DNA of 59,863 nucleotides from Bacteroidota bacterium (GCA_947451115.1 CANFXV010000014.1:1-59863); one strand, 5' to 3'; positions 1-9,018 are shown, counted from the stretch's first letter. The notes: generated by a model not told the origin, from the letters alone. Numbers and translations are program-made.

Positions 1-137
1 AGAAATATGCCAAATTTAACGTGCTATTAACCGGGGGGGACATTTGTTATTTTGTACCTCACTTAAAAAAGAGGATATTTGCCGACCAAAATTTAATATT
101 TAAAGGACTCTATGCTATTTGCGAAAAAAATAATTAG
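1..137 (+). CDS. coaX: Type III pantothenate kinase, C-terminal fragment
   Basis: This is the 3' end of a gene entering from the left edge, read in the frame whose first full codon is at base 3 and ending with TAG at 135-137. The tail reads VLLTGGD, then an IFA..NLIFKGL segment and a short charged end. That is the usual C-terminus of CoaX, which phosphorylates pantothenate in the first step of coenzyme A synthesis. The last 26 bases overlap the start of the next gene, so translational coupling is likely. Only about 44 codons are visible, so the family call rests on the TGGD motif and the FKGL tail. Confidence 0.72.
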   Translation, partial: KYAKFNVLLTGGDICYFVPHLKKRIFADQNLIFKGLYAICEKNN

Positions 138-1494
138 GTTAATCCCTTTACTAGGTTTAGTTTGTTTTTTAACCCCTACCCAGGCACAAATCAATTCTCC
201 ATTTTCTAGATACGGATTGGGCAATGCCATCTTAAACAATCAGAATATCAATAGCCAGGCAATGGGTGGCTTTTCTTCCGCTTATACACCAAGCATGAAC
301 AGCAGTTTTGGCCAAAGTGTCAATATCAACAATCCTGCCACTTATGGTAGCATTTACATGACCACTTTTGATTTGGGTTTTAGCTTAACCAGTGCTAGTT
401 TAAAAAGTACAACTCCATTTGGAAGCTATACTTCTAATTACCTTGTGCCTAACTATGTGGCGATAGGTATCCCCATCAATAAGGTGAAAAAAATTGGAAT
501 GGCTTTTGGTTTAAGGCCACTCACTCAAATCAATTATTCATTGAATGAACTAAAAATTATTAATACAGGAGATAGTGTGTACAATAATTTCATTGGCCAA
601 GGCGGACTCAATCAAGCCTTCATCGGATTTGGGAAATCTTGGAAGTATTTAAGTCTTGGATTTAATACAGGATACAATTTTGGAAGAAGAAAAATTGAAA
701 ACATCAAATCATTTCAATTCAATCCTGATTCCACTTTCTTTTATCAATCTTTGTCTAGTACCAATACAGTGTTTGGTGGTACTTTTTTTCACCTAGGCAT
801 GCAAAGTGAATTTCCGATATACTCCAGCAAACGACCTAAATTAAACGAAAGCACAGAGTATCTTCTAGGCTTTGGTGCTACTGCCACATTAGATCAAAGT
901 ATGTCTGGAAAACAAGACATTCTTCGCAATACAGGCAATTATACCAGTACTGTTGAAACCCCTTTGGATACCGCTTTTTTTAAGACCAATATTCCAGGAA
1001 CAATTTTCTTACCTGCAGAATATACTGCTGGCATTGCATTGCATAAAAAAGAAGTAAGCAGCAGAGGTAGTTTTGATCAATGGGTCTTAGGAATTGAATA
1101 TTCAACCAGGGCTTGGAAAGACAAATACCAATTTTATGGTCAACAGGATTTAGTATCCAATTCATGGACATTAAGAGTAGGTGCACAGTATTGCCCCAAT
1201 GCATTTGATTTTCAAAACTATTGGTCCACAGTGGTTTACCGATTAGGTTTTTATACCGGGAAGGACTACATCAATATCGACAACAATGGCTTAAAAGTAA
1301 CCGCATTCACCACAGGACTTTCGATGCCTATTAGGAAATATCGTTCTTATGATTATCAATTTAGTTTATTAAATTTAGCTATGCAAATTGGACAAAGAGG
1401 CAGCAGTGTAAACAATTACAGAGAGGGCTTTATTCAATTTTCAGTGGGTTATAGCTTGAGCGATGTATGGTTTAACAAACGCAAATATGATTAA
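112..1494 (+). CDS. Outer-membrane beta-barrel protein of unknown function
   Basis: The 460-residue protein has a Sec signal peptide (residues 1-25, ending PTQAQ) and then alternating short hydrophobic and polar stretches rich in Gly, Asn, Tyr and Ser, typical of an outer-membrane beta-barrel. The mature start INSPFSRYGLGN is common in Bacteroidota barrel proteins of the FadL/PorV-like type. Its ATG lies inside the end of coaX, and lptC overlaps its stop, so it is part of a tight operon. The linkage to lptC fits an envelope role, but no specific function can be assigned. It could be a transporter or an assembly factor. Confidence 0.7.
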   Translation: MLFAKKIIRLIPLLGLVCFLTPTQAQINSPFSRYGLGNAILNNQNINSQAMGGFSSAYTPSMNSSFGQSVNINNPATYGSIYMTTFDLGFSLTSASLKSTTPFGSYTSNYLVPNYVAIGIPINKVKKIGMAFGLRPLTQINYSLNELKIINTGDSVYNNFIGQGGLNQAFIGFGKSWKYLSLGFNTGYNFGRRKIENIKSFQFNPDSTFFYQSLSSTNTVFGGTFFHLGMQSEFPIYSSKRPKLNESTEYLLGFGATATLDQSMSGKQDILRNTGNYTSTVETPLDTAFFKTNIPGTIFLPAEYTAGIALHKKEVSSRGSFDQWVLGIEYSTRAWKDKYQFYGQQDLVSNSWTLRVGAQYCPNAFDFQNYWSTVVYRLGFYTGKDYINIDNNGLKVTAFTTGLSMPIRKYRSYDYQFSLLNLAMQIGQRGSSVNNYREGFIQFSVGYSLSDVWFNKRKYD

Positions 1495-2086
1495 CAATCC
1501 ATTTCATACCACATTTAAATCAGCAGTTGCTTTGATAAGTAGCTGCTTTTTTATGGTTGCCTGCGAAAACAACGTGAATGAGGTGAAGGCATTAAGTAGT
1601 AAGGAAGGAGGCATAGATATTGCTAAAGATGTGGCCATCTACATTAGTAACGAAGGGAAAATTACCGCCAAACTTACGGCACCCTGGATGAATAAGTATT
1701 TGCAAGACAAAGGCAGGATGATAGAATTTCCCAAAACCATCAAGGCCGATTTTTACAAAATTGACAACACGGTAGAAAGTAAATTGACTGCCCAATACGC
1801 CCATTATATAGAAAATGAAAACAAGGTTTTTTTAAAAAAAGATGTAGTAGTGTTTAACATGCTTGGCGATACGCTTTGGAGCGAGGAGATGTATTGGGAT
1901 CAAAATACTGGCAAATTCACGACCGATAAAGATGTGATTCTAAAACAACACAATCCCATTGCCAAAATTTATGGCAGAGGATTAGAGGCCAATCAAAATT
2001 TAACAGACATTAAAATATTTGAAAAACCACAATCTAATAGCTATGCTATTATCTCAGACACCAGTGGTTTTAATCCAAAAAAATAA
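1487..2086 (+). CDS. lptC: LPS export protein LptC, lipoprotein form
   Basis: LptC-family protein of 199 residues from the ATG at 1487, which overlaps the stop of the preceding gene. An upstream in-frame ATG at 1463 would put eight extra residues before the signal. From 1487 the N-terminus is a lipoprotein signal with lipobox FMVAC and Cys26. The body (KITAKLTAPWM, KADFYK, then a long LPS-binding-like beta region) matches the LptC/OstA beta-jellyroll. LptC bridges the LptB2FG transporter and the periplasmic LptA chain. Most LptC proteins are TM-anchored, whereas lipoprotein forms are usual in Bacteroidota. Confidence 0.8.
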   Translation: MINNPFHTTFKSAVALISSCFFMVACENNVNEVKALSSKEGGIDIAKDVAIYISNEGKITAKLTAPWMNKYLQDKGRMIEFPKTIKADFYKIDNTVESKLTAQYAHYIENENKVFLKKDVVVFNMLGDTLWSEEMYWDQNTGKFTTDKDVILKQHNPIAKIYGRGLEANQNLTDIKIFEKPQSNSYAIISDTSGFNPKK

Positions 2087-2091
2087 TTAAT

Positions 2092-3081
2092 ATGGAATAC
2101 AGAAAAATGGGGAAGACCGGCTTGCAACTAAGTACTTTAAGTTTTGGTAGTTGGGTCACTTTTCACAAACAAATCAACGATAGTATTGCAGACGAACTCA
2201 TGGGCATTGCTTACGATGCGGGTGTTAATTTTTTTGACAATGCCGAAGTATATGCGGCAGGAGAAAGTGAAAAAATGATGGGGCGTGTGTTGCATAAAAA
2301 AAACTGGGATAGAACATCCATCGTCCTGTCTTCTAAAGCCTATTTTGGTTGGAGAGGAAAGGCCAATAAACCCAATCAAACAGGACTGAGTAGAAAACAT
2401 TTAACAGAAGCATGTCATGAGGCGTTGATCAGGCTGCAAACAGATTACCTGGATTTATATTATTGTCATCGTCCAGATAAAACTACGCCAATAGAAGAAG
2501 TTGTTCAAACCATGAATACACTTATTCAACAAGGTAAGATTTTGTATTGGGGAACCAGCGAATGGAGTGGCGTAGAAATCATGGAAGCCCACAGAATAGC
2601 TGCGGCTCATCATTTGATTGGCCCCTCTGTTGAACAACCACAGTATAATTTATTTGAGCGTGAAAAAATGGAGAATGAATACCTTGAAATTTTTAAGAAT
2701 CTGGGCATGGGTACTACGATCTGGAGTCCTTTAGCTTCGGGGCTTTTAACAGGGAAATACAATGATGGTATACCAGAAGGCTCCCGCTTTCAAATAGAAG
2801 GATTTGAATGGTTGAGAGATCGCTGGTTGATGCAAGACAGGATAAAAAAAGTACAACAATTAGGTGCCATTGCAAAAGTATTAAAAGTAAGTACCGCTTC
2901 GCTGAGCATTGCTTGGTGTATCAAAAACCCACAGGTAAGTACTGCTATTTTAGGGGCCACCAACAAAGCGCAATTGATAGATAATTTAACAGCTTTAGAT
3001 ACTGCGGCATTACTTACACCAGAAATTATGGAACAAATAGAAGGCATTGTAGAAACTAAACCTAAATTACCTGAATGGTAG
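2092..3081 (+). CDS. Aldo/keto reductase, KvBeta-like
   Basis: A 329-residue NADPH-dependent aldo/keto reductase of the voltage-gated potassium channel beta-subunit-like group. The catalytic tetrad is visible: Asp and Tyr in FFDNAEVYAAGESE (near 48-61), Lys in SSKAYF (near 82), and His in LYYCHRPD (near 122). The C-terminal cofactor segment AILGATNKAQLIDNL is intact. It reduces aldehydes or ketones in the cytosol; the substrate is unknown. It starts 5 bases after lptC and abuts the next gene, so co-transcription is likely but a functional link is not evident. Confidence 0.88.
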   Translation: MEYRKMGKTGLQLSTLSFGSWVTFHKQINDSIADELMGIAYDAGVNFFDNAEVYAAGESEKMMGRVLHKKNWDRTSIVLSSKAYFGWRGKANKPNQTGLSRKHLTEACHEALIRLQTDYLDLYYCHRPDKTTPIEEVVQTMNTLIQQGKILYWGTSEWSGVEIMEAHRIAAAHHLIGPSVEQPQYNLFEREKMENEYLEIFKNLGMGTTIWSPLASGLLTGKYNDGIPEGSRFQIEGFEWLRDRWLMQDRIKKVQQLGAIAKVLKVSTASLSIAWCIKNPQVSTAILGATNKAQLIDNLTALDTAALLTPEIMEQIEGIVETKPKLPEW

Positions 3082-3102
3082 TTGGAATATAAAAAGCTAT
3101 TT

Positions 3103-4338
3103 ATGATTTTTGCTATTGTTGCCTCACTTATTTTAATTGGATTTTTTTCTGGCTATGAAATTGGCTTTGTTAGTGCCAATCGATTAAGCTTGGAACTTAA
3201 AAAAAAGCAAGGCAACCGAGCAGGAAAAATTATTTCAGGTTTTTTACAATCCCCCACACAATTCATTGGTACCTGCTTGATCGGTTTAAATATTTCCTTG
3301 GTGGTTTTTGGTATTTTATTCGAACAACTTTTGGACCAATTACTTTGGGAGAAATTACAGCTGGATGGATATTCTGTCTTATTAGGTAATACGGTTTTAT
3401 CTACCTTAGTCATTTTGCTTATTGGAGAACTGGTCCCTAAAGCCATTTTTAAAGCAAGGGCGGTTTCCATGATTTCTAATTTTGCACCTCTTGCAAATTT
3501 TTTTCATCTATTGTTTAGACCCATTACGGTTCTATTGGTCAATTTAGCACAATGGGTACTTCGTCATATTTTTAAAGTACAAATAAGTAATAAAAAAGAA
3601 GCCTTCACTAAAGTAGACTTAGCACAGTTTGTTCAACAAACCAAACAGCAACAAGAACAACAAGATTTAAATACGGATTTATTTGAAAATGCTTTAAGCT
3701 TACCAGAAATTAAAATCAGGGAGTGCTTGGTGCCAAGAACAGAAATCATCGGGGTTGAATTGACAACCTCTATCGCTGAATTAAGTAAACTATTTATTGA
3801 GACCAAATTAAGTAAGCTCATTGTGTATGAGGAAACTTTAGATTCTATTGTGGGCTATGTACATCAACTAGATTTATTTAAAAAGCCAAACAATATCGCT
3901 GTCATCTTGCATTCTATTCCCTTGGTCACCGAAAGCATGAATGCAGCAGATTTGATAAGTTTGTTTTCTAAAAAAAGAAAGAGTATCGCATGGGTGGTAG
4001 ATGAATTTGGGGGCACCGCTGGGATAGTCACTATGGAAGATGTATTAGAAGAAATTTTTGGAGAGATTGAGGACGAGTATGACGAACAAGAATTACTCGA
4101 AAAAAAGGTAAATGAAACAGAATTCCTTTTTAGTGGACGATTGGAATTGGATTATTTATATGAAAAATATGGAATAGATTTTTCGGCAGATGAAGCCGAA
4201 ACCCTAAGTGGTTATTTAATTCATCAAAATGGAGCCATACCAAAACTTAGAACCATCATTCATTTGACTCATTTTGATGCCGAAATATTGGCTGTAAGTG
4301 CTACGCGTATTGAAAAGGTTAAAATAACCATCCACTAA
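3103..4338 (+). CDS. CNNM/CorC-family transporter-associated protein (DUF21 + CBS + CorC_HlyC)
   Basis: About 411 residues from the ATG at 3103; a TTG at 3082, touching the previous stop codon, is an alternative start. The order is a DUF21 membrane domain (about 1-180, several hydrophobic segments), two CBS domains (about 195-320) holding the signature DEFGGTAGIVTMEDVLEEI, and a C-terminal CorC_HlyC domain (about 330-405). Members are often annotated hemolysins and are linked to magnesium or cobalt efflux. In Bacteroidota a related protein is called GldE, but without a sure match I leave the symbol out. Confidence 0.85.
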   Translation: MIFAIVASLILIGFFSGYEIGFVSANRLSLELKKKQGNRAGKIISGFLQSPTQFIGTCLIGLNISLVVFGILFEQLLDQLLWEKLQLDGYSVLLGNTVLSTLVILLIGELVPKAIFKARAVSMISNFAPLANFFHLLFRPITVLLVNLAQWVLRHIFKVQISNKKEAFTKVDLAQFVQQTKQQQEQQDLNTDLFENALSLPEIKIRECLVPRTEIIGVELTTSIAELSKLFIETKLSKLIVYEETLDSIVGYVHQLDLFKKPNNIAVILHSIPLVTESMNAADLISLFSKKRKSIAWVVDEFGGTAGIVTMEDVLEEIFGEIEDEYDEQELLEKKVNETEFLFSGRLELDYLYEKYGIDFSADEAETLSGYLIHQNGAIPKLRTIIHLTHFDAEILAVSATRIEKVKITIH

Positions 4339-4344
4339 GATTTT

Positions 4345-4387
4345 TCCAATTTTGGCCTCCAATTTTCCACTATAAACCTTAACTTTA
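4345..4387 (+). promoter_or_regulatory. Possible tatC promoter with short direct repeat
   Basis: TAACTTTA at 4380-4387 matches the Bacteroidota -7 box TAnnTTTG in 7 of 8 positions and lies 20 bases before the tatC ATG. A TTTG at 4351-4354 could be the -33 element, but the 25-base spacing is long. Two copies of TCCAATTTT at 4345-4353 and 4358-4366 form a 13-base-period direct repeat. Weak evidence. Confidence 0.35.
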
Positions 4388-4407
4388 GCCCTCATTGAAT
4401 TTATTGC

Positions 4408-5259
4408 ATGGCACTATTTGACCGATTTAAAAAAAATGATGATTCAGAGATGTCCTTCATCGATCATCTTGAGGTATTAAGAGGCACTATTGTTCGCTCT
4501 TTATCATCTGTATTAATCACTTCTATTGTGATTTTTATCTACCGTGATTGGATCATGGATAATGTTATTACAGGACCTTTGAATTCAGATTTTGTCACTT
4601 ATAAAGCTTTTTGCAATTTAAGTCATTGGCTACATTTGGGCGATTCTCTTTGCATGCCTCCAGTAAAAGTATCTTTACAAAGTACCACTTTTGGTGGTCA
4701 ATTTTTGAGCAGTATTAGTATGGCTTTTGTAGGAGGATTAATTGTTGCCTTCCCTTATATATTTTATCAAATCTGGTCATTTATAAAACCTGCTTTAAAA
4801 GAAAAGGAAGTAAAAAATACTAGGTTCATGATTTTTTGGGTTTCTTTTTTCTTTTTTATGGGTTCGGCTTTTGGCTTTTTTGTATTGGGCCCTTTCACTT
4901 TCAACTTTTTGGCGGGTTTTCAACTGGGCTCAAAAGGTGCCATCACCACAATACCTACTTTCGCAGATTATTTAGACAACCTAACTAATTTAATATTAGG
5001 TTGTGGCATTGCCTTTGAATTACCTGTGATTGTATTCTTATTAACTAAAATTGGACTCATCACGCCTAAGTTTTTATCAACTACCCGCAAATACGCAGTA
5101 GTCATTATCTTATTTGTGGCTGCCTTTATTACACCAAGTCCAGACTGGTATAGTCAAACCATTGTATTTATACCATTGTATACTTTATTTGAATTTAGCA
5201 TCTTTGTTTCAAGATGGGCACATAAGTCCATTAAGAAATCAGAAGATGAATGGGATTAA
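4408..5259 (+). CDS. tatC: Sec-independent protein translocase subunit TatC
   Basis: A 283-residue polytopic inner-membrane protein with six predicted transmembrane segments. The N-terminal signature SFIDHLEVLRGT (about 16-27) is the cytoplasmic motif that binds twin-arginine signal peptides. The segment around YQIWSFIKPALKEKE (about 119-133) matches the conserved first periplasmic-loop and helix region of TatC. A longer insert with two cysteines (about 68-88) sits in the first periplasmic loop. TatA is not in the window. The protein is directly relevant here because the sugar-oxidation region encodes several proteins with twin-arginine signals (near 18.7, 25.2, 25.8 and 28.5 kb). Confidence 0.94.
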   Translation: MALFDRFKKNDDSEMSFIDHLEVLRGTIVRSLSSVLITSIVIFIYRDWIMDNVITGPLNSDFVTYKAFCNLSHWLHLGDSLCMPPVKVSLQSTTFGGQFLSSISMAFVGGLIVAFPYIFYQIWSFIKPALKEKEVKNTRFMIFWVSFFFFMGSAFGFFVLGPFTFNFLAGFQLGSKGAITTIPTFADYLDNLTNLILGCGIAFELPVIVFLLTKIGLITPKFLSTTRKYAVVIILFVAAFITPSPDWYSQTIVFIPLYTLFEFSIFVSRWAHKSIKKSEDEWD

Positions 5260-5280
5260 GCACTACTTAAAATAAATAAT

Positions 5281-5733
5281 ATGTCTTTTGTTTTTGACAC
5301 CACCAAACCCATTGCACTCGGCGCAGACCATGCTGGTATTGAGTATAAAAATGCAGTCAAAACATGGCTAGAAGCAAAAGGCCATCAAGTGAAGGATTTT
5401 GGCACTTACAATACCGACTCTGTGGACTATCCCGATTTTGCACATCCAACTGCCACTAGTGTAGAACAAAATGAAAGCGCTTTTGGAATTTTATTTTGTG
5501 GGAGTGCCAATGGAGTAGCTATGACTGCCAACAAACACGCAGGTATCAGGGCTGGCCTTTGTTGGGAAACAGAAGTAGCCGAATTGGTTCGATTGCATAA
5601 TAATGCCAACATCATTTGCATCCCTGCCAGGTTTGTTGCCTTAGATTTGGCCAAAGAAATGATTGAAAAATTCATGAGTACTTCTTTTGAAGGTGGAAGA
5701 CACCAAAACAGAGTGAATAAAATTACTTGCTAA
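5281..5733 (+). CDS. rpiB: Ribose-5-phosphate isomerase B
   Basis: A 150-residue RpiB/LacA-family protein. It interconverts ribose 5-phosphate and ribulose 5-phosphate in the pentose phosphate pathway. The N-terminal GADHAG motif (near 14-19), the DYPDFAH segment and the catalytic-site loop CGSANGVAMTANK (Cys near 79) are all present, as is the R.H.NRV C-terminus. Length is typical. It begins 21 bases after tatC on the same strand and probably shares its transcript. Confidence 0.94.
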   Translation: MSFVFDTTKPIALGADHAGIEYKNAVKTWLEAKGHQVKDFGTYNTDSVDYPDFAHPTATSVEQNESAFGILFCGSANGVAMTANKHAGIRAGLCWETEVAELVRLHNNANIICIPARFVALDLAKEMIEKFMSTSFEGGRHQNRVNKITC

Positions 5734-5784
5734 TTAAGTAGTAAGTTTCTAAAATAATACATTGTACTACCTAAATTAATTGCC

Positions 5785-7239
5785 ATGCGTAAATTATTTT
5801 TCTTCCCATTGCTTTTTATTTGTTTAATGACTAAAGCACAAGGAATTGATGTTGCCACTGCTTCTAAATCCATTACGGCAGCTGGCTTAAAAGAACACTT
5901 AAGTATTATTGCAAGTGCAGAAATGCAAGGCAGAGAAGCGGGCACAGAAGGTGAAAGAAAAGCGGCGGCCTACTTAATTAGCCAATACAGAAAATATAGT
6001 ATGAAGCCTGGTTACAATGGCAACTATAAATTACCCTTCACCTTATATCAGGCAGTAGCTGGTAAATCTGAATTAAAAATCAATGGAGAAACTGCTATCC
6101 TAGATCAAGATTATTGGATTAACAATGCCTATCTACCTATTAATACATTAAAAACCAATGCCGTAATTTATGTGGGTGCAAGTTTTAATGAAAAAACTAC
6201 CATTGATGTTAAAGGTAAAATTTTAGTGTCCACCGAAAATGAGGAAAGCAGTTCAAGAAAAATTACTGCTGCGCAAAAATTAGGCGCCGCAGCCATGATC
6301 ATTATTGCAAAGTCAAATGCTAATCCCCCTAGTGTAACGAATGGTAGACCGAGACTAAGCAAATCTCCAAGTGGCTTTGCTTACTTTATGGTATCAAAAA
6401 ATTTTGGAAGTAAACTTCTAGGAGGTAGCCATCCTTTTTCAGAACAAGAGTGGGCAGAAATCCCTAAAGGGGTCTATACTACATATATAGAATGGGCTGC
6501 AGAACAACACAGCAAAGAAATTCCAAGCGCCAATGTGATTGCTTATTTACCTGCGAAAGAAAAAACTGACGAATACTTATTTATTACCAGTCATTACGAT
6601 CATGAGGGTGTTAAAAATGGCGTGATTTATTATGGTGCTGACGATGATGGTTCAGGTACTGCTAGTGTACTTGCCATAGCAGGCGCTTTTGCCAATGCTG
6701 CCAAACATGGTTTTGTACCCAAAAGGAATATTGTTTTCATGAATGTTTCCGGTGAAGAAAAAGGCTTATTAGGTTCTAAATATTATTCAGAACATCCTGT
6801 ATTTCCTTTAGAAAAAACGACGGCAGATTTAAACATTGACATGGTAGGACGAATCGATCCTACTTATAAAGGCGACTCCTTAAACTATGTATATATCATT
6901 GGAGAAGAAAAATTAAGTAGCGACTTACAAAAAATAACCAATAGCATTAACAATGAAGTGGGTCATCTAGAATTAGATAGAAGATTCAACGACCCCAATG
7001 ATCCTAATCGCTTTTACTACCGTAGCGACCATTATAATTTTGCCGCCAAAGGAGTTCCTGTACTTTTCTATTTTAATGGCACCCATAAAGATTACCATCA
7101 ACCTTCAGACACTATTGAGAAGATCAATTTTGATTTAATGGAAAAAAGAGTACGCTTTATTTTTCATACTGCTTGGGAAATAGCCATGAAAGAGGAGATG
7201 CTCAAAAGAGACATGCCCTTAGATATGCCATCCAGGTAA
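5785..7239 (+). CDS. Secreted M28-family zinc peptidase
   Basis: A 484-residue secreted protein with a signal peptide (1-19, ending TKAQG), a protease-associated insert (about 130-240) and an M28 peptidase domain (about 250-480). Zinc-binding motifs are visible: SHYDHEG, GADDDGSGTAS, GEEKGLLGS, NIDMVGR and the late THKDYHQ. Such enzymes release N-terminal residues or peptides in the periplasm or outside. A second M28 peptidase with a different architecture lies at 55.4 kb. The gene ends just before a strong terminator. Confidence 0.88.
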   Translation: MRKLFFFPLLFICLMTKAQGIDVATASKSITAAGLKEHLSIIASAEMQGREAGTEGERKAAAYLISQYRKYSMKPGYNGNYKLPFTLYQAVAGKSELKINGETAILDQDYWINNAYLPINTLKTNAVIYVGASFNEKTTIDVKGKILVSTENEESSSRKITAAQKLGAAAMIIIAKSNANPPSVTNGRPRLSKSPSGFAYFMVSKNFGSKLLGGSHPFSEQEWAEIPKGVYTTYIEWAAEQHSKEIPSANVIAYLPAKEKTDEYLFITSHYDHEGVKNGVIYYGADDDGSGTASVLAIAGAFANAAKHGFVPKRNIVFMNVSGEEKGLLGSKYYSEHPVFPLEKTTADLNIDMVGRIDPTYKGDSLNYVYIIGEEKLSSDLQKITNSINNEVGHLELDRRFNDPNDPNRFYYRSDHYNFAAKGVPVLFYFNGTHKDYHQPSDTIEKINFDLMEKRVRFIFHTAWEIAMKEEMLKRDMPLDMPSR

Positions 7240-7256
7240 TTAAAAAATCATTAGAG

Positions 7257-7302
7257 AAAAAATAAGCGCCCCATCTATTTTATAATGGGGCGCTTATTTT
7301 TT
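7257..7302. terminator. Strong bidirectional intrinsic terminator
   Basis: An 18-bp perfect inverted repeat: the left arm at 7257-7274 begins AAAAAATAAGCGCCCC, a 10-base loop follows, and the right arm runs 7285-7302. A-rich and T-rich ends flank the GC core, so it can stop transcription from both the M28 peptidase gene (+) and the deoxyhypusine-synthase homologue (-). Its right edge overlaps the minus-strand stop codon region at 7301. Confidence 0.9.
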
Positions 7303-8275
7303 ACTGACCTAGTATATAAGCAAATATCAATGGCACTACAATGGTAGCATCACTTTCTACTATAAACTTAGGCGTATGAATATCTAATTTACCCCAGGTA
7401 ATTTTTTCATTAGGCACCGCTCCAGAATAAGATCCATAAGAAGTAGTACTATCACTTACTTGACAGAAATAACTCCAAAAAGGAACATCATGCCATTCTA
7501 AGTCTTGGTACATCATAGGTACCACACAAATTGGGAAATCTCCTGCAATTCCACCGCCTACTTGGAAAAATCCAACCCCCTTTCCACCACTATTGGCACG
7601 GTACCATTCTGTTAATTCCACCATGTATTCAATACCGTTTTTAACCGTGCTTGCTTTTAATTCTTTTTTAATGACATAGCTCGCGAATATATTTCCAGTA
7701 GTACTGTCCTCCCAACCTGGCACTACAATAGGAATATTCTTTTTAGCCGCAGCAACAATCCAGCTATCTTTAGGATCAATTTCATAATATTGTTCTAGCT
7801 CACCACTCAATACAACTTGGTATAAAAATTCATGCGGAAAATAACGCTCGCCTTTTGCTTCTGCTTGTTTCCAAAACTTAACAATATGTTTTTGTAATCT
7901 TCTAAATGCTTCTTCTTCAGGAATACAAGTATCGGTGACACGGTTGTAATGATTCTCTAATAAATCCCACTCGTCCTGTGGAGTTAAGTCACGGTAATTA
8001 GGAACACGCTTATAATGACTATGTGCTACTAAATTCATGACATCTTCTTCCAGGTTCGCACCCGTACAACTAATGATGGCAATTTTATCTTGACGAATCA
8101 TTTCGGCCAGGCTAATACCTAATTCTGCAGTACTCATCGCACCAGCTAAACTTACTAGCATTTTACCTCCTTCTAGCAGGTGAGTTTCGTAGCCTTTGGC
8201 GGCGTCTACCAAGGCGGCAGCATTAAAATGTCTATAATGGTGCTCAACAAATTTTGAAATAGGTCCTTTGCTCAT
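7301..8275 (-). CDS. Deoxyhypusine synthase family protein
   Basis: From the ATG at 8275 the protein has about 324 residues. It matches deoxyhypusine synthase throughout: MLVSLAGAMSTAELG, ISCTGANLEED, an internal GGGIAGDFP and the C-terminal SGAVPNEKITWGK. The lysine of WGK (about K296) aligns with the catalytic lysine of the eukaryotic enzyme. Bacteria have no hypusinated eIF5A, so the substrate is probably a polyamine; some bacterial homologues are proposed to make homospermidine or related compounds. An in-frame upstream ATG at 8335 is disfavoured because a perfect -7 box lies at 8292-8299, inside that extension. Confidence 0.85.
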   Translation of the reverse strand: MSKGPISKFVEHHYRHFNAAALVDAAKGYETHLLEGGKMLVSLAGAMSTAELGISLAEMIRQDKIAIISCTGANLEEDVMNLVAHSHYKRVPNYRDLTPQDEWDLLENHYNRVTDTCIPEEEAFRRLQKHIVKFWKQAEAKGERYFPHEFLYQVVLSGELEQYYEIDPKDSWIVAAAKKNIPIVVPGWEDSTTGNIFASYVIKKELKASTVKNGIEYMVELTEWYRANSGGKGVGFFQVGGGIAGDFPICVVPMMYQDLEWHDVPFWSYFCQVSDSTTSYGSYSGAVPNEKITWGKLDIHTPKFIVESDATIVVPLIFAYILGQ

Positions 8276-8291
8276 TTTTTCAGATTTGAAG

Positions 8292-8299
8292 CAAAAGTA
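8292..8299 (-). promoter_or_regulatory. -7 box of the deoxyhypusine-synthase-like gene
   Basis: TACTTTTG on the minus strand is a perfect TAnnTTTG box. It predicts transcription starting near 8288, about 12 bases before the ATG at 8275. No convincing -33 TTTG is spaced correctly. A 7-of-8 box, CAGATTTG at 8281-8288, faces the divergent gene at 8344. Confidence 0.6.
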
Positions 8300-8343
8300 A
8301 ATTTTTTTAGGCATAATTCGTAACTTGTGGTACAAACTATACT

Positions 8344-9018
8344 ATGAAAAACTCAACGCTAAATTTATTATTGGCCTTAGTATTCATCTCCTTGCCACTG
8401 GCTTATGCCGCTTATATTTACCCCAGTTTACCCAATACCATTCCTATCCATTTTAATCTTCAAGGAGAAGCAGACGGATTCGGTGGTAGAGATAGTATAT
8501 TTTTAGCCCCTGGAATTATGGGAGCCACCAGCTTATTTGTATTTTTTTTATTGACCAATATCAAAAACTTTGACCCCAAAAGATACCAAGAAGCAGACAA
8601 TGGTTTATTTAAAAAGTTTGCCTTATTCATGGTGGGATTTTTAAGTGTATTAGGTATTATTATTACCTACGCTGCTACCAGTCCTTCTATTAATGCAACC
8701 AAATTAATTTTACCATTGATAGGATTTTCCTTTGCTGCCATGGGTTTATACTTACCTAAGATTCACCAAAATTATTTTGCAGGTTTTAAATTGCCCTGGA
8801 CCTTAGAAAATGTGGACAATTGGAATGCCACCCATCAACTAGCCGGGACCGTTTGGTTGTATGGAGGATTATTTCAAGCTACCTCAACCATAACACTTTC
8901 TAGTAAGGCAGGTTTTATCTGCTTTATGATCGCCACCGCTGTGATGGTAGTTGTGCCTACCCTATTTTCCTACAGAATGTTTAAAAATGGGAACAAGCTT
9001 CCTTCGTTAAACAAATAA
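8344..9018 (+). CDS. DUF1648/SdpI-family membrane protein
   Basis: A 224-residue integral membrane protein. The N-terminal DUF1648 domain carries the signature PNTIPIHFNLQGEADGFG after the first transmembrane segment. Four further hydrophobic segments follow, with a C-terminal region resembling SdpI. SdpI gives immunity to the SdpC toxin in Bacillus subtilis, but most members of this family have no tested role. It is divergent from the deoxyhypusine-synthase homologue, with a 68-base gap that holds promoters for both directions. Confidence 0.82.
   Translation: MKNSTLNLLLALVFISLPLAYAAYIYPSLPNTIPIHFNLQGEADGFGGRDSIFLAPGIMGATSLFVFFLLTNIKNFDPKRYQEADNGLFKKFALFMVGFLSVLGIIITYAATSPSINATKLILPLIGFSFAAMGLYLPKIHQNYFAGFKLPWTLENVDNWNATHQLAGTVWLYGGLFQATSTITLSSKAGFICFMIATAVMVVVPTLFSYRMFKNGNKLPSLNK

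Noticed and set aside
5731..5779. Inverted repeats GTAGTA/TACTAC and TTAATT/ATTAATT between rpiB and the M28 peptidase gene
   Set aside because: The arms are short with a loop of about 20 AT-rich bases, so likely chance.
8276..8335. Upstream ATG extending the deoxyhypusine-synthase-like gene by 20 codons
   Set aside because: The extension contains the perfect -7 box at 8292-8299 and is not family-like.
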